Source of the DNA: Bacillus sp. X1(2014)
GTDB lineage: Bacteria > Bacillota > Bacilli > Bacillales_B > DSM-18226
DNA length: 13,700 bases
Reading direction: 5' to 3'
Assembly (NCBI RefSeq): GCF_007678255.1
Contig: NZ_VEED01000039.1
Coordinates: 1 to 13,700 of the forward strand
The notes below the pieces were generated by a model. It was not told where the DNA came from. It saw nothing but the letters and a program-made list of their open reading frames with translations, and ran no database searches. Made by a program: the position numbers and the translations under genes. Below are positions 6,605 through 13,700 of the stretch, piece after piece (the first letter of the stretch is position 1; every line of letters starts with the position of its first letter).

Positions 6605-7147
6605 ATGAGACAAAGCCGACAATATAAATCTCCATACGCAGCAATGTTGTGGTCATGTGTTTTACCTGGCTTCGGGCAATTTTACAATAAGGATTATATG
6701 GTTGGGGCTGTGTTGATTGGCTTGGAATTTTTAGTGAATCTGAACTCAAATCTAAACCTATCTCTAATCGACTCATTCATAGGGGATATGAATTCAGCCC
6801 ATAACATAATTGATTATAGATGGGCGCTATTTTACCCATCCCTGTACGGTTATGCCATTTGGCAAGCATTTAATGCTGCCATCGCCAATAATAATAAGAT
6901 GATCGGTAAAGATGTGGACCAAAGGACATATTTGTCTGGCTTCTTTCTTGGAATGGTATTAGGTATGGATTTCGGATTATTTTGGCACGACTCTACCATT
7001 ATCACAGATCATACCGTTATTAGATTATTAGATTTCCCTGTCTTTAATGGACTTGCTTTTGGAATATTGATAGGAATTTTCGGACATATCATGGAAAATA
7101 AGGTTTATCGAAAACAAAAAGAGCATCTTATACCAGGTAAAAAATAG
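6605..7147 (+). CDS. Polytopic membrane protein of unknown function
   Basis: I do not recognise a characterised family. With this start the product has 180 residues and about five hydrophobic segments: SPYAAMLWSCVLPGFGQFY, MVGAVLIGLEFLVN, WALFYPSLYGYAIWQAF, YLSGFFLGMVLGMDFGLFW and FNGLAFGILIGIFGHIM, ending in a Lys-rich cytoplasmic tail. LPGFGQFYN recalls the PGxGxxY turn of TM2-domain/DUF5683-like proteins, but that is only a resemblance. Two starts are possible: ATG at 6605 with GGGGG 10 bases upstream, or ATG at 6548 with GAGGG 7 bases upstream, which would add 19 AT-rich-coded residues (MFLKKLSFYNIFFIGGKAA). I prefer 6605 because the extension looks like untranslated leader, but this is not decided. 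It is divergent from the PspA operon and stands alone. Confidence 0.75.
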   Translation: MRQSRQYKSPYAAMLWSCVLPGFGQFYNKDYMVGAVLIGLEFLVNLNSNLNLSLIDSFIGDMNSAHNIIDYRWALFYPSLYGYAIWQAFNAAIANNNKMIGKDVDQRTYLSGFFLGMVLGMDFGLFWHDSTIITDHTVIRLLDFPVFNGLAFGILIGIFGHIMENKVYRKQKEHLIPGKK

Positions 7148-7182
7148 GGTAGTTCCTTCATAGTGTCTTCCTCCCCTATTTT
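7141..7182 (+). terminator. Possible terminator overlapping the stop codon of the membrane protein gene
   Basis: AAAATAGGG (7141-7149) is perfectly complementary to CCCTATTTT (7174-7182) across a 24-base loop, and the right arm itself ends in TTTT. The stem includes the TAG stop codon. The loop is long, so termination is plausible rather than certain. Confidence 0.4.
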
Positions 7183-7297
7183 AAAGAAGCAGCCCCATTT
7201 ACCATTTCTCACGTCTATAGCCCCTATTGACTACCTTTCCCTTCCTTTTTTTGTTCTTCGGTCGTCTATACCCCCTCTTCGTTTTTTTCATCGTTCC

Positions 7298-7324
7298 TGT
7301 CACATTTCTTCACCCAATATCGTC
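7298..7324 (+). promoter_or_regulatory. ECF41-type sigma-factor promoter
   Basis: TGTCACA (7298-7304), 16 bases, CGTC (7321-7324). This is the -35/-10 pattern and spacing I recall for promoters recognised by ECF41 sigma factors. It lies 35 bp upstream of an operon that itself ends in an ECF41 gene, so positive autoregulation is expected. No good sigma-A promoter is evident in the pyrimidine-rich 7183-7297. Confidence 0.8.
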
Positions 7325-7358
7325 TTGAGTTATGAAATAACATAATGGAGGTTATCTT

Positions 7359-8669
7359 ATGACTCAAAAGTTGGATATTGTCATTGTTGGCGGTGGGTTA
7401 GCAGGTTATGTTGCAGCTAATTATTTATCGAAGACCAATTTATCGATTTTAATAGTAGAAAAAGGAAAACATGTGGGTGGCAGGGCTCGAACAAACAAGA
7501 TGGATCAACAGTATTTGAATCTTGGCCCGCATGCCCTTTATAAAAAAGGAAAAGCCAAGTCTATTCTTGAAGAATTAGGAATCCACCTTACTGGAAATTC
7601 ACCCAAATTAGGCGGCACTTTAATTGAAAATAATAATGAATACGCTGCTCCCCTTGCTCCTTTCGAGCTTTTTACAACAAGTCTTTTGAATGGAAAGGAA
7701 CGGATTGAGTGGGTCTCAGTTTTGTTAAAGCTAATGAATACTGATCCTGAAAAGTTAGCAGAGCTTACCTACCAACAATGGGTGCAGCAGGTAACCCACT
7801 CTAAAAAAGTGGAATCCTTACTATATGTACTTGGCAGACTGGCAACCTATTGTCATGCTCCTGAAATGGTAAGCGCAAAAGTAATCGTAGTGAATATGAA
7901 AAATGCGATGGGCGGCGTACTTTATCTAGATGGTGGCTGGCAAACCATTATTGACCAACTTCACAGTAAAGCCATTCTTTCAGGTGTTGAGGTTAAATCA
8001 CATACCCTTGTTAAACAAATGAAGCTCACCCAACAGGATCACATAAAATTGGTTCTTTCAAATGACGAAGAAATTCTCGCGAAGTATGTGATTTGTACAA
8101 CCGGCCCCCACGAACTAAATGAAATGTTAGTAGAAACCGTACAAACTAACTTTTTTTCAAAAATAACACCTGTACGCGGGGCCACATTAGACGTTGCTCT
8201 AACCAAGCTGCCTAACCCAAAACGTTTGTTCGCCATGGGCATCACTGATCCCCTCTATTATTCCGTGCATTCACCTTATGCCCGCCTCTCTGATGATCCA
8301 AAGAGTGCCGTTCTTCATGTATTTAAATATCATCATCCAAATGACACACACGATAAAACAAGTATTAAAAACGAGCTTGAACAATTTTTAGAACAACTTC
8401 AGCCAGGGTGGCAGCAATATGTGATTACAAAAAGATTTATCCCGAACATTACCGTAAACCAACGCTTACCCCAGATAGGGGATGAACAGAAGCTGCAGCG
8501 TTCTAAAACAGAAATTCCGGGATTATATATAGCAGGAGACTGGGCTTCTCCCGACTCCATTTTGGCAGATGGCGCGGTTAGCAGTGGAAAACAGGCAGCG
8601 GCGGAAATCATTTTAAACGAAGAGAGGAAATATAGTGCAAATTACGAAAGAAGATTACCAACAATTTAA
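7359..8669 (+). CDS. FAD-dependent oxidoreductase (amine oxidase / phytoene desaturase-like fold)
   Basis: The 436-residue soluble flavoprotein has an N-terminal dinucleotide-binding fold: IVIVGGGLAGYVAA (GGGLAG at 11-16), the ribose-binding Glu in IVEKG (34), and GGRART (40-45). A C-terminal FAD segment reads GLYIAGDWASPDSILADGAVSSG, as in flavin amine oxidases, protoporphyrinogen oxidases and phytoene desaturases. Substrate cannot be told from the sequence. RBS GGAGG lies 7 bases before the ATG. The gene is the first of an operon with an ECF41 sigma factor, whose start lies 35 bp inside its 3' end. ECF41 factors usually sit beside carboxymuconolactone decarboxylase-, oxidoreductase- or epimerase-type (COE) genes, so this enzyme is the likely output of that circuit. 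Its being an FAD enzyme of this class is what the sequence shows; its physiological role is unknown. Confidence 0.88.
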   Translation: MTQKLDIVIVGGGLAGYVAANYLSKTNLSILIVEKGKHVGGRARTNKMDQQYLNLGPHALYKKGKAKSILEELGIHLTGNSPKLGGTLIENNNEYAAPLAPFELFTTSLLNGKERIEWVSVLLKLMNTDPEKLAELTYQQWVQQVTHSKKVESLLYVLGRLATYCHAPEMVSAKVIVVNMKNAMGGVLYLDGGWQTIIDQLHSKAILSGVEVKSHTLVKQMKLTQQDHIKLVLSNDEEILAKYVICTTGPHELNEMLVETVQTNFFSKITPVRGATLDVALTKLPNPKRLFAMGITDPLYYSVHSPYARLSDDPKSAVLHVFKYHHPNDTHDKTSIKNELEQFLEQLQPGWQQYVITKRFIPNITVNQRLPQIGDEQKLQRSKTEIPGLYIAGDWASPDSILADGAVSSGKQAAAEIILNEERKYSANYERRLPTI

Positions 8670-9492
8670 ACCATTGTTGTTTTCATTAGGTTATCGGATG
8701 TTAGGTTCTGTCGTGGAAGCAGAAGATATGGTCCAAGAAACTTTTCTAAAAGCTTACCAAATAAGCGGGGCGAACATAAAGAATAAGAAGGCATATCTCT
8801 GCAAAATGATGACGAACCTCTGTCTTGATGTAGTGAAGTCTGCCCGGTATAAACGGGAACAATATGTGGGGCCATGGAACCCAGAGCCATTAATACTAGA
8901 AACATTAACCTTTGATCCCGCGGATATGCTGATACAAAAGGAAGGTTTGAGTATCGCCTATTTACGAATGATGGAGCATTTGGCACCAGATGAACGGGCA
9001 GTCCTCCTTTTAAGGGAGGTATTTGATTTCCCATACGCAGAGATTGCTAACATGATAGAAAAGAAAGAAGAAAACTGTAGAAAAATTTTCAGCAGGGCTA
9101 AGTCAAAGCTCTTACTTGTGGAAGGCGAAAGCTTACACTATGAGAAGAATAAATCCGTGGTTAATCGCTTTATAGAAGCGTTTCAATTGCAAAATAAAGA
9201 TGTCCTATTAGAGCTTATCTCTGAAAATGTTACACTATATTCTGATGGCGGTGGCAAAGTCACGGCTGCCGTCCGTCCAGTCGTATCCGCAGCCAATGTT
9301 TTAGCCCTATTATACGGAGTCGTCAAAAAGGCCCCTATAGACACTTATTTTGAAGTGAAAAATGTCAATGGTCAACCAGCGATCGTGATCTACATGGATG
9401 GGAAGATTCAAAGTATCCTTAGTTTTTATATCCAAAATGAAAAAATAAGCGAAATGTATATAACAATGAATCCTGATAAGTTACCTATCTAA
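8635..9492 (+). CDS. ECF41-family RNA polymerase sigma factor with SnoaL-like C-terminal domain
   Basis: Alternative sigma factor of 285 residues, much longer than a plain ECF factor (about 170-190). Region 2 spans about 10-75 (GSVVEAEDMVQETFLKAY), region 4 about 105-160 (LAPDERAVLLLREVFDFPYAEIA). Between and after them are the ECF41 hallmarks: WNPEP in the linker (81-85, the usual WLPEP), then a SnoaL/NTF2-like domain (about 172-275) with DGGGKV (204-209) and a terminal NPDKL (279-283). In this group the fused C-terminal domain replaces a separate anti-sigma factor and tunes activity; no anti-sigma gene is adjacent, in agreement. The start is GTG at 8635 with GAGAGG seven bases upstream, inside the oxidoreductase gene (35-bp overlap), so translation is probably coupled. 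The shared upstream promoter matches the ECF41 pattern, implying autoregulation. Confidence 0.93.
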   Translation: MQITKEDYQQFKPLLFSLGYRMLGSVVEAEDMVQETFLKAYQISGANIKNKKAYLCKMMTNLCLDVVKSARYKREQYVGPWNPEPLILETLTFDPADMLIQKEGLSIAYLRMMEHLAPDERAVLLLREVFDFPYAEIANMIEKKEENCRKIFSRAKSKLLLVEGESLHYEKNKSVVNRFIEAFQLQNKDVLLELISENVTLYSDGGGKVTAAVRPVVSAANVLALLYGVVKKAPIDTYFEVKNVNGQPAIVIYMDGKIQSILSFYIQNEKISEMYITMNPDKLPI

Positions 9493-9514
9493 TACCACCT
9501 ATTAACCCAAGTGA

Positions 9515-9619
9515 TTCAATGGGCGAATTTCTAAGTTTTATGAGCGAATCTAGGCACTTAATGAGCGAATCCTAAACGTTTATGGGCGAATCTAGTAATT
9601 CAATGGGCGAATTTTAGAA
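9515..9619. repeat. Five tandem 21-bp repeats
   Basis: ATGRGCGAAT occurs at 9519, 9540, 9561, 9582 and 9603, exactly 21 bp apart each time. The 10-base core is conserved (third base of the core G, fourth G or A), followed by a pyrimidine pair, while the remaining bases vary. The array begins 23 bp after the sigma-factor stop codon and ends before the terminator hairpin. It has no ribosome binding site, and the frame through the cores meets a stop in the third unit, so it is not coding. Function unknown. Confidence 0.85.
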
Positions 9620-9650
9620 GATACACATTAATGATAAATTTGCAAACAAT

Positions 9651-9694
9651 AAAAAGGAGAGAAGTGATATACCACTTCCCTCCTACAATTTTTT
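9651..9694 (-). terminator. Terminator of the RND gene, possibly bidirectional
   Basis: An 11-bp stem (9656-9666 with 9673-9683; one G-U on the minus strand) and 6-base loop is followed on the minus strand by TTTTTATT. On the plus strand the same stem has one A-C mismatch and is followed after five bases by six T, so it may also stop the ECF41 operon. Confidence 0.85.
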
Positions 9695-9697
9695 AGT

Positions 9698-12600
9698 TTA
9701 CGCTGTCTCTCTCTCCCCGCCAACATCCACGCGGTTCTTGCCAATTTTTCCTTTAATCGACTTCATTACATGGTACGTAGTTGGTACGATCACTAAGGTT
9801 AATAGAGTTGATGTCAATAAACCTGATATCACCACAATTGCTAAGGACCTGGAAATTAAGCCGCCTTCACTAGATAGAGCCAATGGCAATAATGCACCAA
9901 TTGTGGCGAGTGCGGTCATGAGAATCGGACGAAGACGCGTTTTTCCAGCTTCCAACAACGCCGCTTTAAGCTCCATGCCTTTCTTCTCGTTCTGTTTCAC
10001 ACGCTCCATTAACACAATCGCATTTGTAACCACAATTCCGATTAACATTAAGAATCCAACTAATGCCGGCATCCCTAAGGCTTGGTTCGTCACATACAAT
10101 CCTAACAACCCACCCGAAAATAGGAACGGCAGCGACGATAGAATCGCCACAGGCATTAACATATTCCCGAACGCGACAAGCATCACGATAAACACCAGCA
10201 CAACGGCAACCGCCATTGCCAGCATCATATTCGTAAATCCTTCATTCATCGCTTGGGCCTGACCCTCGGAACGAACATTTACGCCACTTGGTAAATCGAT
10301 AGTCTTCAATCGTTTATCCACCTCAGCTTGAACACCTGACGAATTGTCGGTCGTGATTCGACCCGTCACCTGTACATATTGCTGCTGATTTAATCGGTAC
10401 AACGCAGACGGACTTGGTGCTTTTTTGAGTATGGCCACTTCGGAGAGACTGACTTGCTGCCCCATCGGATTGGTCAATTTTTGACTCATAATCCCAGCAA
10501 TAGAATCAACAGAACCTCCATCCAATAACAAATTCACACTCGTTGTTTTTCCCTCTACTTGCATATCTCCCACATGGTCACCCGCAATCAGTTCTCGAAC
10601 AAATCCGGCAACCATGATCGGGCTTAAGCCTTTTTCAGCGGCTTTCGCATCATTAATATCCAATTGAAGCTGTTCCTTCACACCAGACAGATTGGATTCC
10701 ACATTTTCTAAGCCATCAATATTTTTAATTTTATCCGTAATCAGCTTCCCTGCGGTCTCTAGATCTTCGGCATTGCCTCCTTCAACAATTAAAGCAATAC
10801 CACTCGTTCCAACAATTCCAACCGGTGCAAGGGCCACCTGCATCTCACTGTTAAGATTCTCTACTTCTGTTCGTACCCTTTTTTCAAAACTACTAGTCTG
10901 TCCCTTTGAAGTTTCGTCCTCTAGATCAATCGAAAAACGAATATGTTCCCCATTCACAATCGTTTGGGTATCCTTAATCTGCCTCTCTTGTTTTAAAATT
11001 TCTTCAATATCACCCCCGATCAGGTTTGCTTTTTCCAGCGAAGTTCCCTCAGGTAAATCGGCAGTTAAGCGATAGGAGACCGCTTTTTCCTGCGGCAAAA
11101 AGTTCTTCGGAATCATCGGGACTAATGCTAGTGATCCAGCAAACATGACCACCGCCAGTACAATCGTTAAGGCCCGTTTATTCAGGACCCATGAGAGAGT
11201 ATTCTTATAGGCTTTTTGAAAAATAGATTCTTTTTCCTCTTTCGGTTTAATACGAAGTAAGAATAACTTGGCGAGCAATGGCACGACAGTTAACGAAACA
11301 ATCAGTGAAAACGCCAGGGCGACGATCACCGTGATCCCAAACGGAGCGAAGAAACGGCCGATAATACCAGGAACAAAGGAAAGCGGACCGAAGACGGCTA
11401 TGGTCGTAAGGGTGGAAGACGTAATTGCCCCGCCCACTTCTTTGGCAGCTGTTAGCACCATTTTTTCATCTCGTTTCGCGCTCGTTAAGGTGCGGCGGTA
11501 CACATTTTCAATCACGACAATTGAATCATCAATGACACGGCCGACGGCTACCGCGATTCCCGCTAGTGTCATCATGTTTAAACTATAGCCAAAATATTTC
11601 AAGGTAATCATGGATGCTAAAATCGATAACGGAATCGAAAGAACAGCGACAATCGTTGCCCTGATATTACGAAGGAATAAAAACGTAACCAGCACGGCAA
11701 ACAAGGTTCCAAGCAGCACTTCCCGCAGCATTCCATCGACGGATGTTTTCACTTCTTTGGATGTATCATATAACTTCGTTAAAGTGTACCCAGCTGGAAG
11801 GTCTAATTCATCCAGCTTTTCTTTGGCTTGCCCGACCACTTCAACGGTATTTGAACCGGCCTGTGCTTTCATCTCAACCAGAACCGCTGGCTTTTCATTT
11901 AATCGAGTATAGACCGTTTCTTTTTTATTGCTATAAGAAACATCCGCAATCTCCTCCATCTTTACTTTTTGGATGCCATTTGGTCCTTGCGACAAAATTT
12001 GAATATCCTCTACATCACCGATAGAATCCAGCTTAAAGTCAGCTTGCACATTCAAGGTTTTATCGTCGACATTTACCTGACCAGCCGGAAAAGAAAAATG
12101 ATGCGCTAAAAACGTTTGCTTGACAGTCTCATAGGTAATGCCGTGCTGCTTCATTTTTTCAGGATCCAGCTTCACCGCGACTTCCTTTTCCGTTTCACCC
12201 GAGATATCAATCGTTCCCACTCCGTCGATTCCAGTCAATGCCGGTTTAATTCGTTCATTGATATATTCAGTCAAGTCGGATTGATTGGCTGTGTTCGATG
12301 AAAGAGCAAATGTAAAAACCGGCATCGCAGACGGACCGTCTTTGAGGATTTGAGGTTTTTCTGCTCCTGCTGGCAGTTGGATCGAAGCAACCGCGGTCGT
12401 AACATCCTTTTCCGCTTCATCCATATCCTTGCTCATCTCAAATTCAAGAATCCCCGCGACCATATTACTGTGTGCTTCAATATATAAATTATCTAGTTTC
12501 TTTATTCCTGATAACGTGTTTTCTAACGGTTTGCCTATATCCTCTAACCCTTGTTCAGGAGTCGCTCCAAGATATGGAACCTGTACGATGATATATGGAA

Positions 12601-12727
12601 TGTCAACATTAGGCATTGATTCCATCTTCATCGTTTTGACTGAATAAATTCCTCCTGCAATCACCATCAACATGGCGATAAAAATAACCCCCGCGTTCTT
12701 TAACGAAAACTTAATCCAAGATTTCAT
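9698..12727 (-). CDS. RND family efflux transporter permease (HAE1/AcrB type, SwrC-like)
   Basis: Proton-driven inner-membrane exporter of 1009 residues, near the usual 1000-1060 of the family and close in type to B. subtilis SwrC (YerP, surfactin resistance). The duplicated RND plan is visible: TM1 (about 10-30), first periplasmic-type porter domain (40-330), TM2-6 (335-490), TM7 (about 518-538), second porter domain (540-840), TM8-12 (845-990). The TM4 proton-relay aspartates are present as D400-D401 in VGRVIDDSIVVIENVYRR. TM10 has GIVVTNAIVLMERVKQ. The N-terminus carries the typical PNVDIPYIIVQVPYLGATPEQ. No membrane-fusion protein or TetR-type repressor gene is adjacent, as for SwrC, which appears to work without a cognate adaptor. 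ATG start with GGAGGGG nine bases upstream. Substrate cannot be read from the sequence. Confidence 0.93.
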   Translation of the reverse strand: MKSWIKFSLKNAGVIFIAMLMVIAGGIYSVKTMKMESMPNVDIPYIIVQVPYLGATPEQGLEDIGKPLENTLSGIKKLDNLYIEAHSNMVAGILEFEMSKDMDEAEKDVTTAVASIQLPAGAEKPQILKDGPSAMPVFTFALSSNTANQSDLTEYINERIKPALTGIDGVGTIDISGETEKEVAVKLDPEKMKQHGITYETVKQTFLAHHFSFPAGQVNVDDKTLNVQADFKLDSIGDVEDIQILSQGPNGIQKVKMEEIADVSYSNKKETVYTRLNEKPAVLVEMKAQAGSNTVEVVGQAKEKLDELDLPAGYTLTKLYDTSKEVKTSVDGMLREVLLGTLFAVLVTFLFLRNIRATIVAVLSIPLSILASMITLKYFGYSLNMMTLAGIAVAVGRVIDDSIVVIENVYRRTLTSAKRDEKMVLTAAKEVGGAITSSTLTTIAVFGPLSFVPGIIGRFFAPFGITVIVALAFSLIVSLTVVPLLAKLFLLRIKPKEEKESIFQKAYKNTLSWVLNKRALTIVLAVVMFAGSLALVPMIPKNFLPQEKAVSYRLTADLPEGTSLEKANLIGGDIEEILKQERQIKDTQTIVNGEHIRFSIDLEDETSKGQTSSFEKRVRTEVENLNSEMQVALAPVGIVGTSGIALIVEGGNAEDLETAGKLITDKIKNIDGLENVESNLSGVKEQLQLDINDAKAAEKGLSPIMVAGFVRELIAGDHVGDMQVEGKTTSVNLLLDGGSVDSIAGIMSQKLTNPMGQQVSLSEVAILKKAPSPSALYRLNQQQYVQVTGRITTDNSSGVQAEVDKRLKTIDLPSGVNVRSEGQAQAMNEGFTNMMLAMAVAVVLVFIVMLVAFGNMLMPVAILSSLPFLFSGGLLGLYVTNQALGMPALVGFLMLIGIVVTNAIVLMERVKQNEKKGMELKAALLEAGKTRLRPILMTALATIGALLPLALSSEGGLISRSLAIVVISGLLTSTLLTLVIVPTTYHVMKSIKGKIGKNRVDVGGERETA

Positions 12728-12819
12728 CTCTCTTTTCCCCTCCGCAATCTAAGTACTTTTTCAGTTTAACTACTTTCCCAACCTACTAAACTCGCTTTCT
12801 GGTTCTTTTTACCTTTTTT

Positions 12820-12846
12820 ATTATAGGTTTTCCATCTAGGAGCCAA
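12820..12846 (-). promoter_or_regulatory. Candidate promoter of the RND gene
   Basis: On the minus strand a perfect TATAAT (12820-12825) is preceded by TTGGCT (12841-12846) at a short 15-base spacing, or by TGTTGG at 17. It would give a leader of about 85 bases. The suboptimal -35 or spacing hints at activation or weak expression. Confidence 0.45.
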
Positions 12847-12900
12847 CATCGGGCAGTTGCTGTAATCTCATCTACGACCTAAGGCTTAGAAAATTTTCTG

Positions 12901-12912
12901 GTGTCAGGCACC
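12901..12912. repeat. GTGTCAGGCACC short palindromic motif
   Basis: GTGTCAGGCACC is a near-palindrome (GTG(T/C)C...GGCAC) that I recall as frequent in intergenic DNA of Bacillus and relatives, often as part of REP-like hairpins. Only one copy is seen here, directly upstream of the small-peptide promoter, so it could be a repeat remnant. Confidence 0.35.
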
Positions 12913-12916
12913 GAAA

Positions 12917-12950
12917 TTGATTAAAATGGTAAATTTCTAGTAAAATTTAC
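12917..12950 (+). promoter_or_regulatory. Promoter and operator-like palindrome upstream of two small membrane ORFs
   Basis: TTGATT (12917-12922), 18-base spacer, TAAAAT (12941-12946) make a fair sigma-A promoter. A perfect 8-bp inverted repeat with 6-base centre (GTAAATTT at 12929-12936, AAATTTAC at 12943-12950) covers the spacer end and the -10, a position suited to a repressor. The predicted leader to the first small ORF is about 65 bases. Confidence 0.55.
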
Positions 12951-13016
12951 TTATACAGAAAGTTTGGTTTAGTTGAAAAACTGAAATGAGCCATAGGGAG
13001 AAGGAGTTATGGAAAA

Positions 13017-13118
13017 ATGTTTAGGAAGTTGTCCGATGGGATATTAGCGCTGCTGATTACCATCCTGATTTATGCGGTATTTTTTGCGGTGTTTCCAGGA
13101 GTCCCGGGGATGAAATGA
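13017..13118 (+). CDS. Small membrane peptide (33 residues)
   Basis: ATG at 13017 follows AAGGAG at 10-base spacing. The product begins MFRKLSDG, has one hydrophobic helix ILALLITILIYAVFFAVF and ends PGVPGMK, a typical single-TM micropeptide with a positive N-terminus. An alternative ATG at 13009 in another frame gives only 12 residues and is two bases from the ribosome binding site. The gene has its own promoter, and its stop overlaps the start of a second small ORF (ATGA), which argues that both are translated. No family recognised. Confidence 0.6.
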   Translation: MFRKLSDGILALLITILIYAVFFAVFPGVPGMK

Positions 13119-13234
13119 ATAATAGTTTGATCGCCATGGCAACCTTTATAGCGATGACTTTTTTTATAAACTTTCCGCTTTGTTGGTGGATTATCAAACG
13201 AATCATTAAGGCTAGTCGAAGCAAGAGGAATTAA
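13115..13234 (+). CDS. Small membrane peptide (39 residues), overlapping partner
   Basis: The ATG at 13115 overlaps the TGA of the preceding ORF, the classic arrangement for translational coupling. The product starts MNNSLIAMATFIAMTFFINFPLC, continues WWIIKRIIK and ends in a basic tail (KASRSKRN), so it is one TM helix with a cytoplasmic positive C-terminus. The two peptides have opposite charge layout (basic N-terminus versus basic C-terminus) and may pair in the membrane; that is inference. There is no separate strong ribosome binding site. No family recognised; too short for routine gene finders. Confidence 0.55.
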   Translation: MNNSLIAMATFIAMTFFINFPLCWWIIKRIIKASRSKRN

Positions 13235-13283
13235 TTAGATCTTACCAGTACATCCTTTTATCGACATTTGAGAAAGTACTGTA

Positions 13284-13543
13284 CTTAATTAAGTAACCAG
13301 CGACAGTAAAATAAGCGGAGATTTTCCGCTTAGTTGCACAATTTGAACTCGTTTTGGGGTAAATAAGGGGAAGTTTTCCGATTAACCAAAATAAAATCCT
13401 CTATTTTCACGTTTTTCGAGTCAATAGGCGGAATCTCTCCCTCTATTCAAGCTATTTTTAGTGCTATTTACAAATTAAGCGGAATTTTTCCGGCTATTTA
13501 TTAGACCGGTGTTAACCTGATTCCCCAACCGATAAGAGCGGAC
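13284..13543 (-). repeat. ~260-bp palindromic intergenic repeat, copy B (inverted)
   Basis: Read on the minus strand, this matches 4789-5049 in order: CTTATCGGTT, a box with ATAAATAGCCGGA...TCCGC (13472-13500), a box with CCGCCTATT (13423-13448), a box CGGAAAACTTCCCCTTATTT (13361-13384), linker AAAACGAG, a box TAAGCGGAAAATCTCCGCTTA (13308-13332, perfect 8-bp stem) and GCTGGTTACT. Similarity is clear but partial, so the copies are old or fast-changing. It ends about 50 bp from the 5S terminator. Confidence 0.8.
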
Positions 13544-13590
13544 CCCCATGCTAAATACGGGCACTATTAAACACTATACAAATTTTCGCA

Positions 13591-13626
13591 CAAAAAAAGA
13601 CAATCATCTCTGATTGTCTTTTTTTT
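13591..13626 (-). terminator. rRNA operon terminator
   Basis: A perfect 9-bp stem (13611-13619 with 13598-13606, AGACAATCA/TGATTGTCT) and TCTC loop is flanked by A-runs and T-runs on both sides, so it works as a minus-strand rRNA terminator directly after 5S and would also stop plus-strand transcription. Confidence 0.92.

Positions 13627-13700
<74 letters not shown>

Larger units (their letters stand above)
13235..13626. other. Intergenic region between small ORFs and 5S rRNA
   Basis: About 390 bp without a gene. It contains repeat copy B and the rRNA terminator; 13544-13590 shows nothing I can name. No tRNA cluster lies between the repeat and the 5S gene. Confidence 0.7.

Noticed and set aside
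9515..9619. Short repeats that might suggest a CRISPR array
   Set aside because: The period is 21 bp with a 10-base core, too short for repeat plus spacer, and no cas genes are present.
9738..10262. 174-codon plus-strand ORF and several others opposite the RND gene
   Set aside because: They are antisense shadows of a clearly conserved RND coding frame and lack ribosome binding sites.
13009..13047. 12-codon ORF with two cysteines (MEKCLGSCPMGY) in front of the small membrane peptide
   Set aside because: Its start is only two bases from AAGGAG and the overlapping ATG at 13017 has correct spacing; kept only as a remote leader-peptide possibility.

Overview
The window looks like a low-GC Gram-positive chromosome of the Bacillaceae (Bacillus/Neobacillus type). 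The evidence is AGGAGG-type ribosome binding sites, TTG and GTG starts, AT-rich intergenes, a Bacillus-style rRNA leader, a 5S rRNA of Bacillus type and typical Bacillus gene families (high-molecular-weight PBP, PspA/LiaH, ECF41, SwrC-like RND). It is a chromosomal segment lying between two rRNA operons that are both read on the minus strand. The right edge holds the 3' part of a 5S gene and its terminator. The left edge holds three tandem promoters and the boxA-type leader of the next rRNA operon, whose 16S gene lies beyond position 1.

Layout, left to right: rrn promoters (about 60-323); a class A penicillin-binding protein (minus, 429-2606); a small membrane protein of the M50B-like family whose HExxH site is degenerate (minus, 2794-3450); a tandemly duplicated two-gene operon (minus), each copy encoding a two-TM protein with a His/Gly/Met-rich outer loop followed one base later by a PspA/IM30 protein (3525-4584 and 5220-6303), with a ~260-bp palindrome-rich repeat between the copies; a multi-TM membrane protein (plus, 6605-7147); a two-gene operon (plus, 7359-9492) of an FAD-dependent oxidoreductase and an ECF41-type sigma factor, preceded by an exact match to the ECF41 promoter pattern TGTCACA-N16-CGTC; five perfect-period 21-bp repeats and a hairpin terminator between convergent genes; a 1009-residue RND transporter (minus, 9698-12727); two very small overlapping membrane-peptide ORFs (plus, 13017-13234) behind their own promoter and palindrome; and a second, inverted copy of the ~260-bp repeat next to the 5S terminator.

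Several genes fit a cell-envelope theme: peptidoglycan synthesis (PBP), membrane-stress response (two PspA modules with a shared 11-bp direct repeat at their promoters), extracytoplasmic-function signalling (ECF41) and efflux (RND). That these act together is inference; only the operons themselves are shown by the sequence.

The most interesting items are: the duplicated PspA plus His-rich membrane partner module, whose PspA copies share an almost unchanged core but have different ends; the self-contained ECF41/oxidoreductase circuit; the unannotated-size membrane-peptide pair; the composite inverted intergenic repeat; and the protease-dead M50B-like protein.
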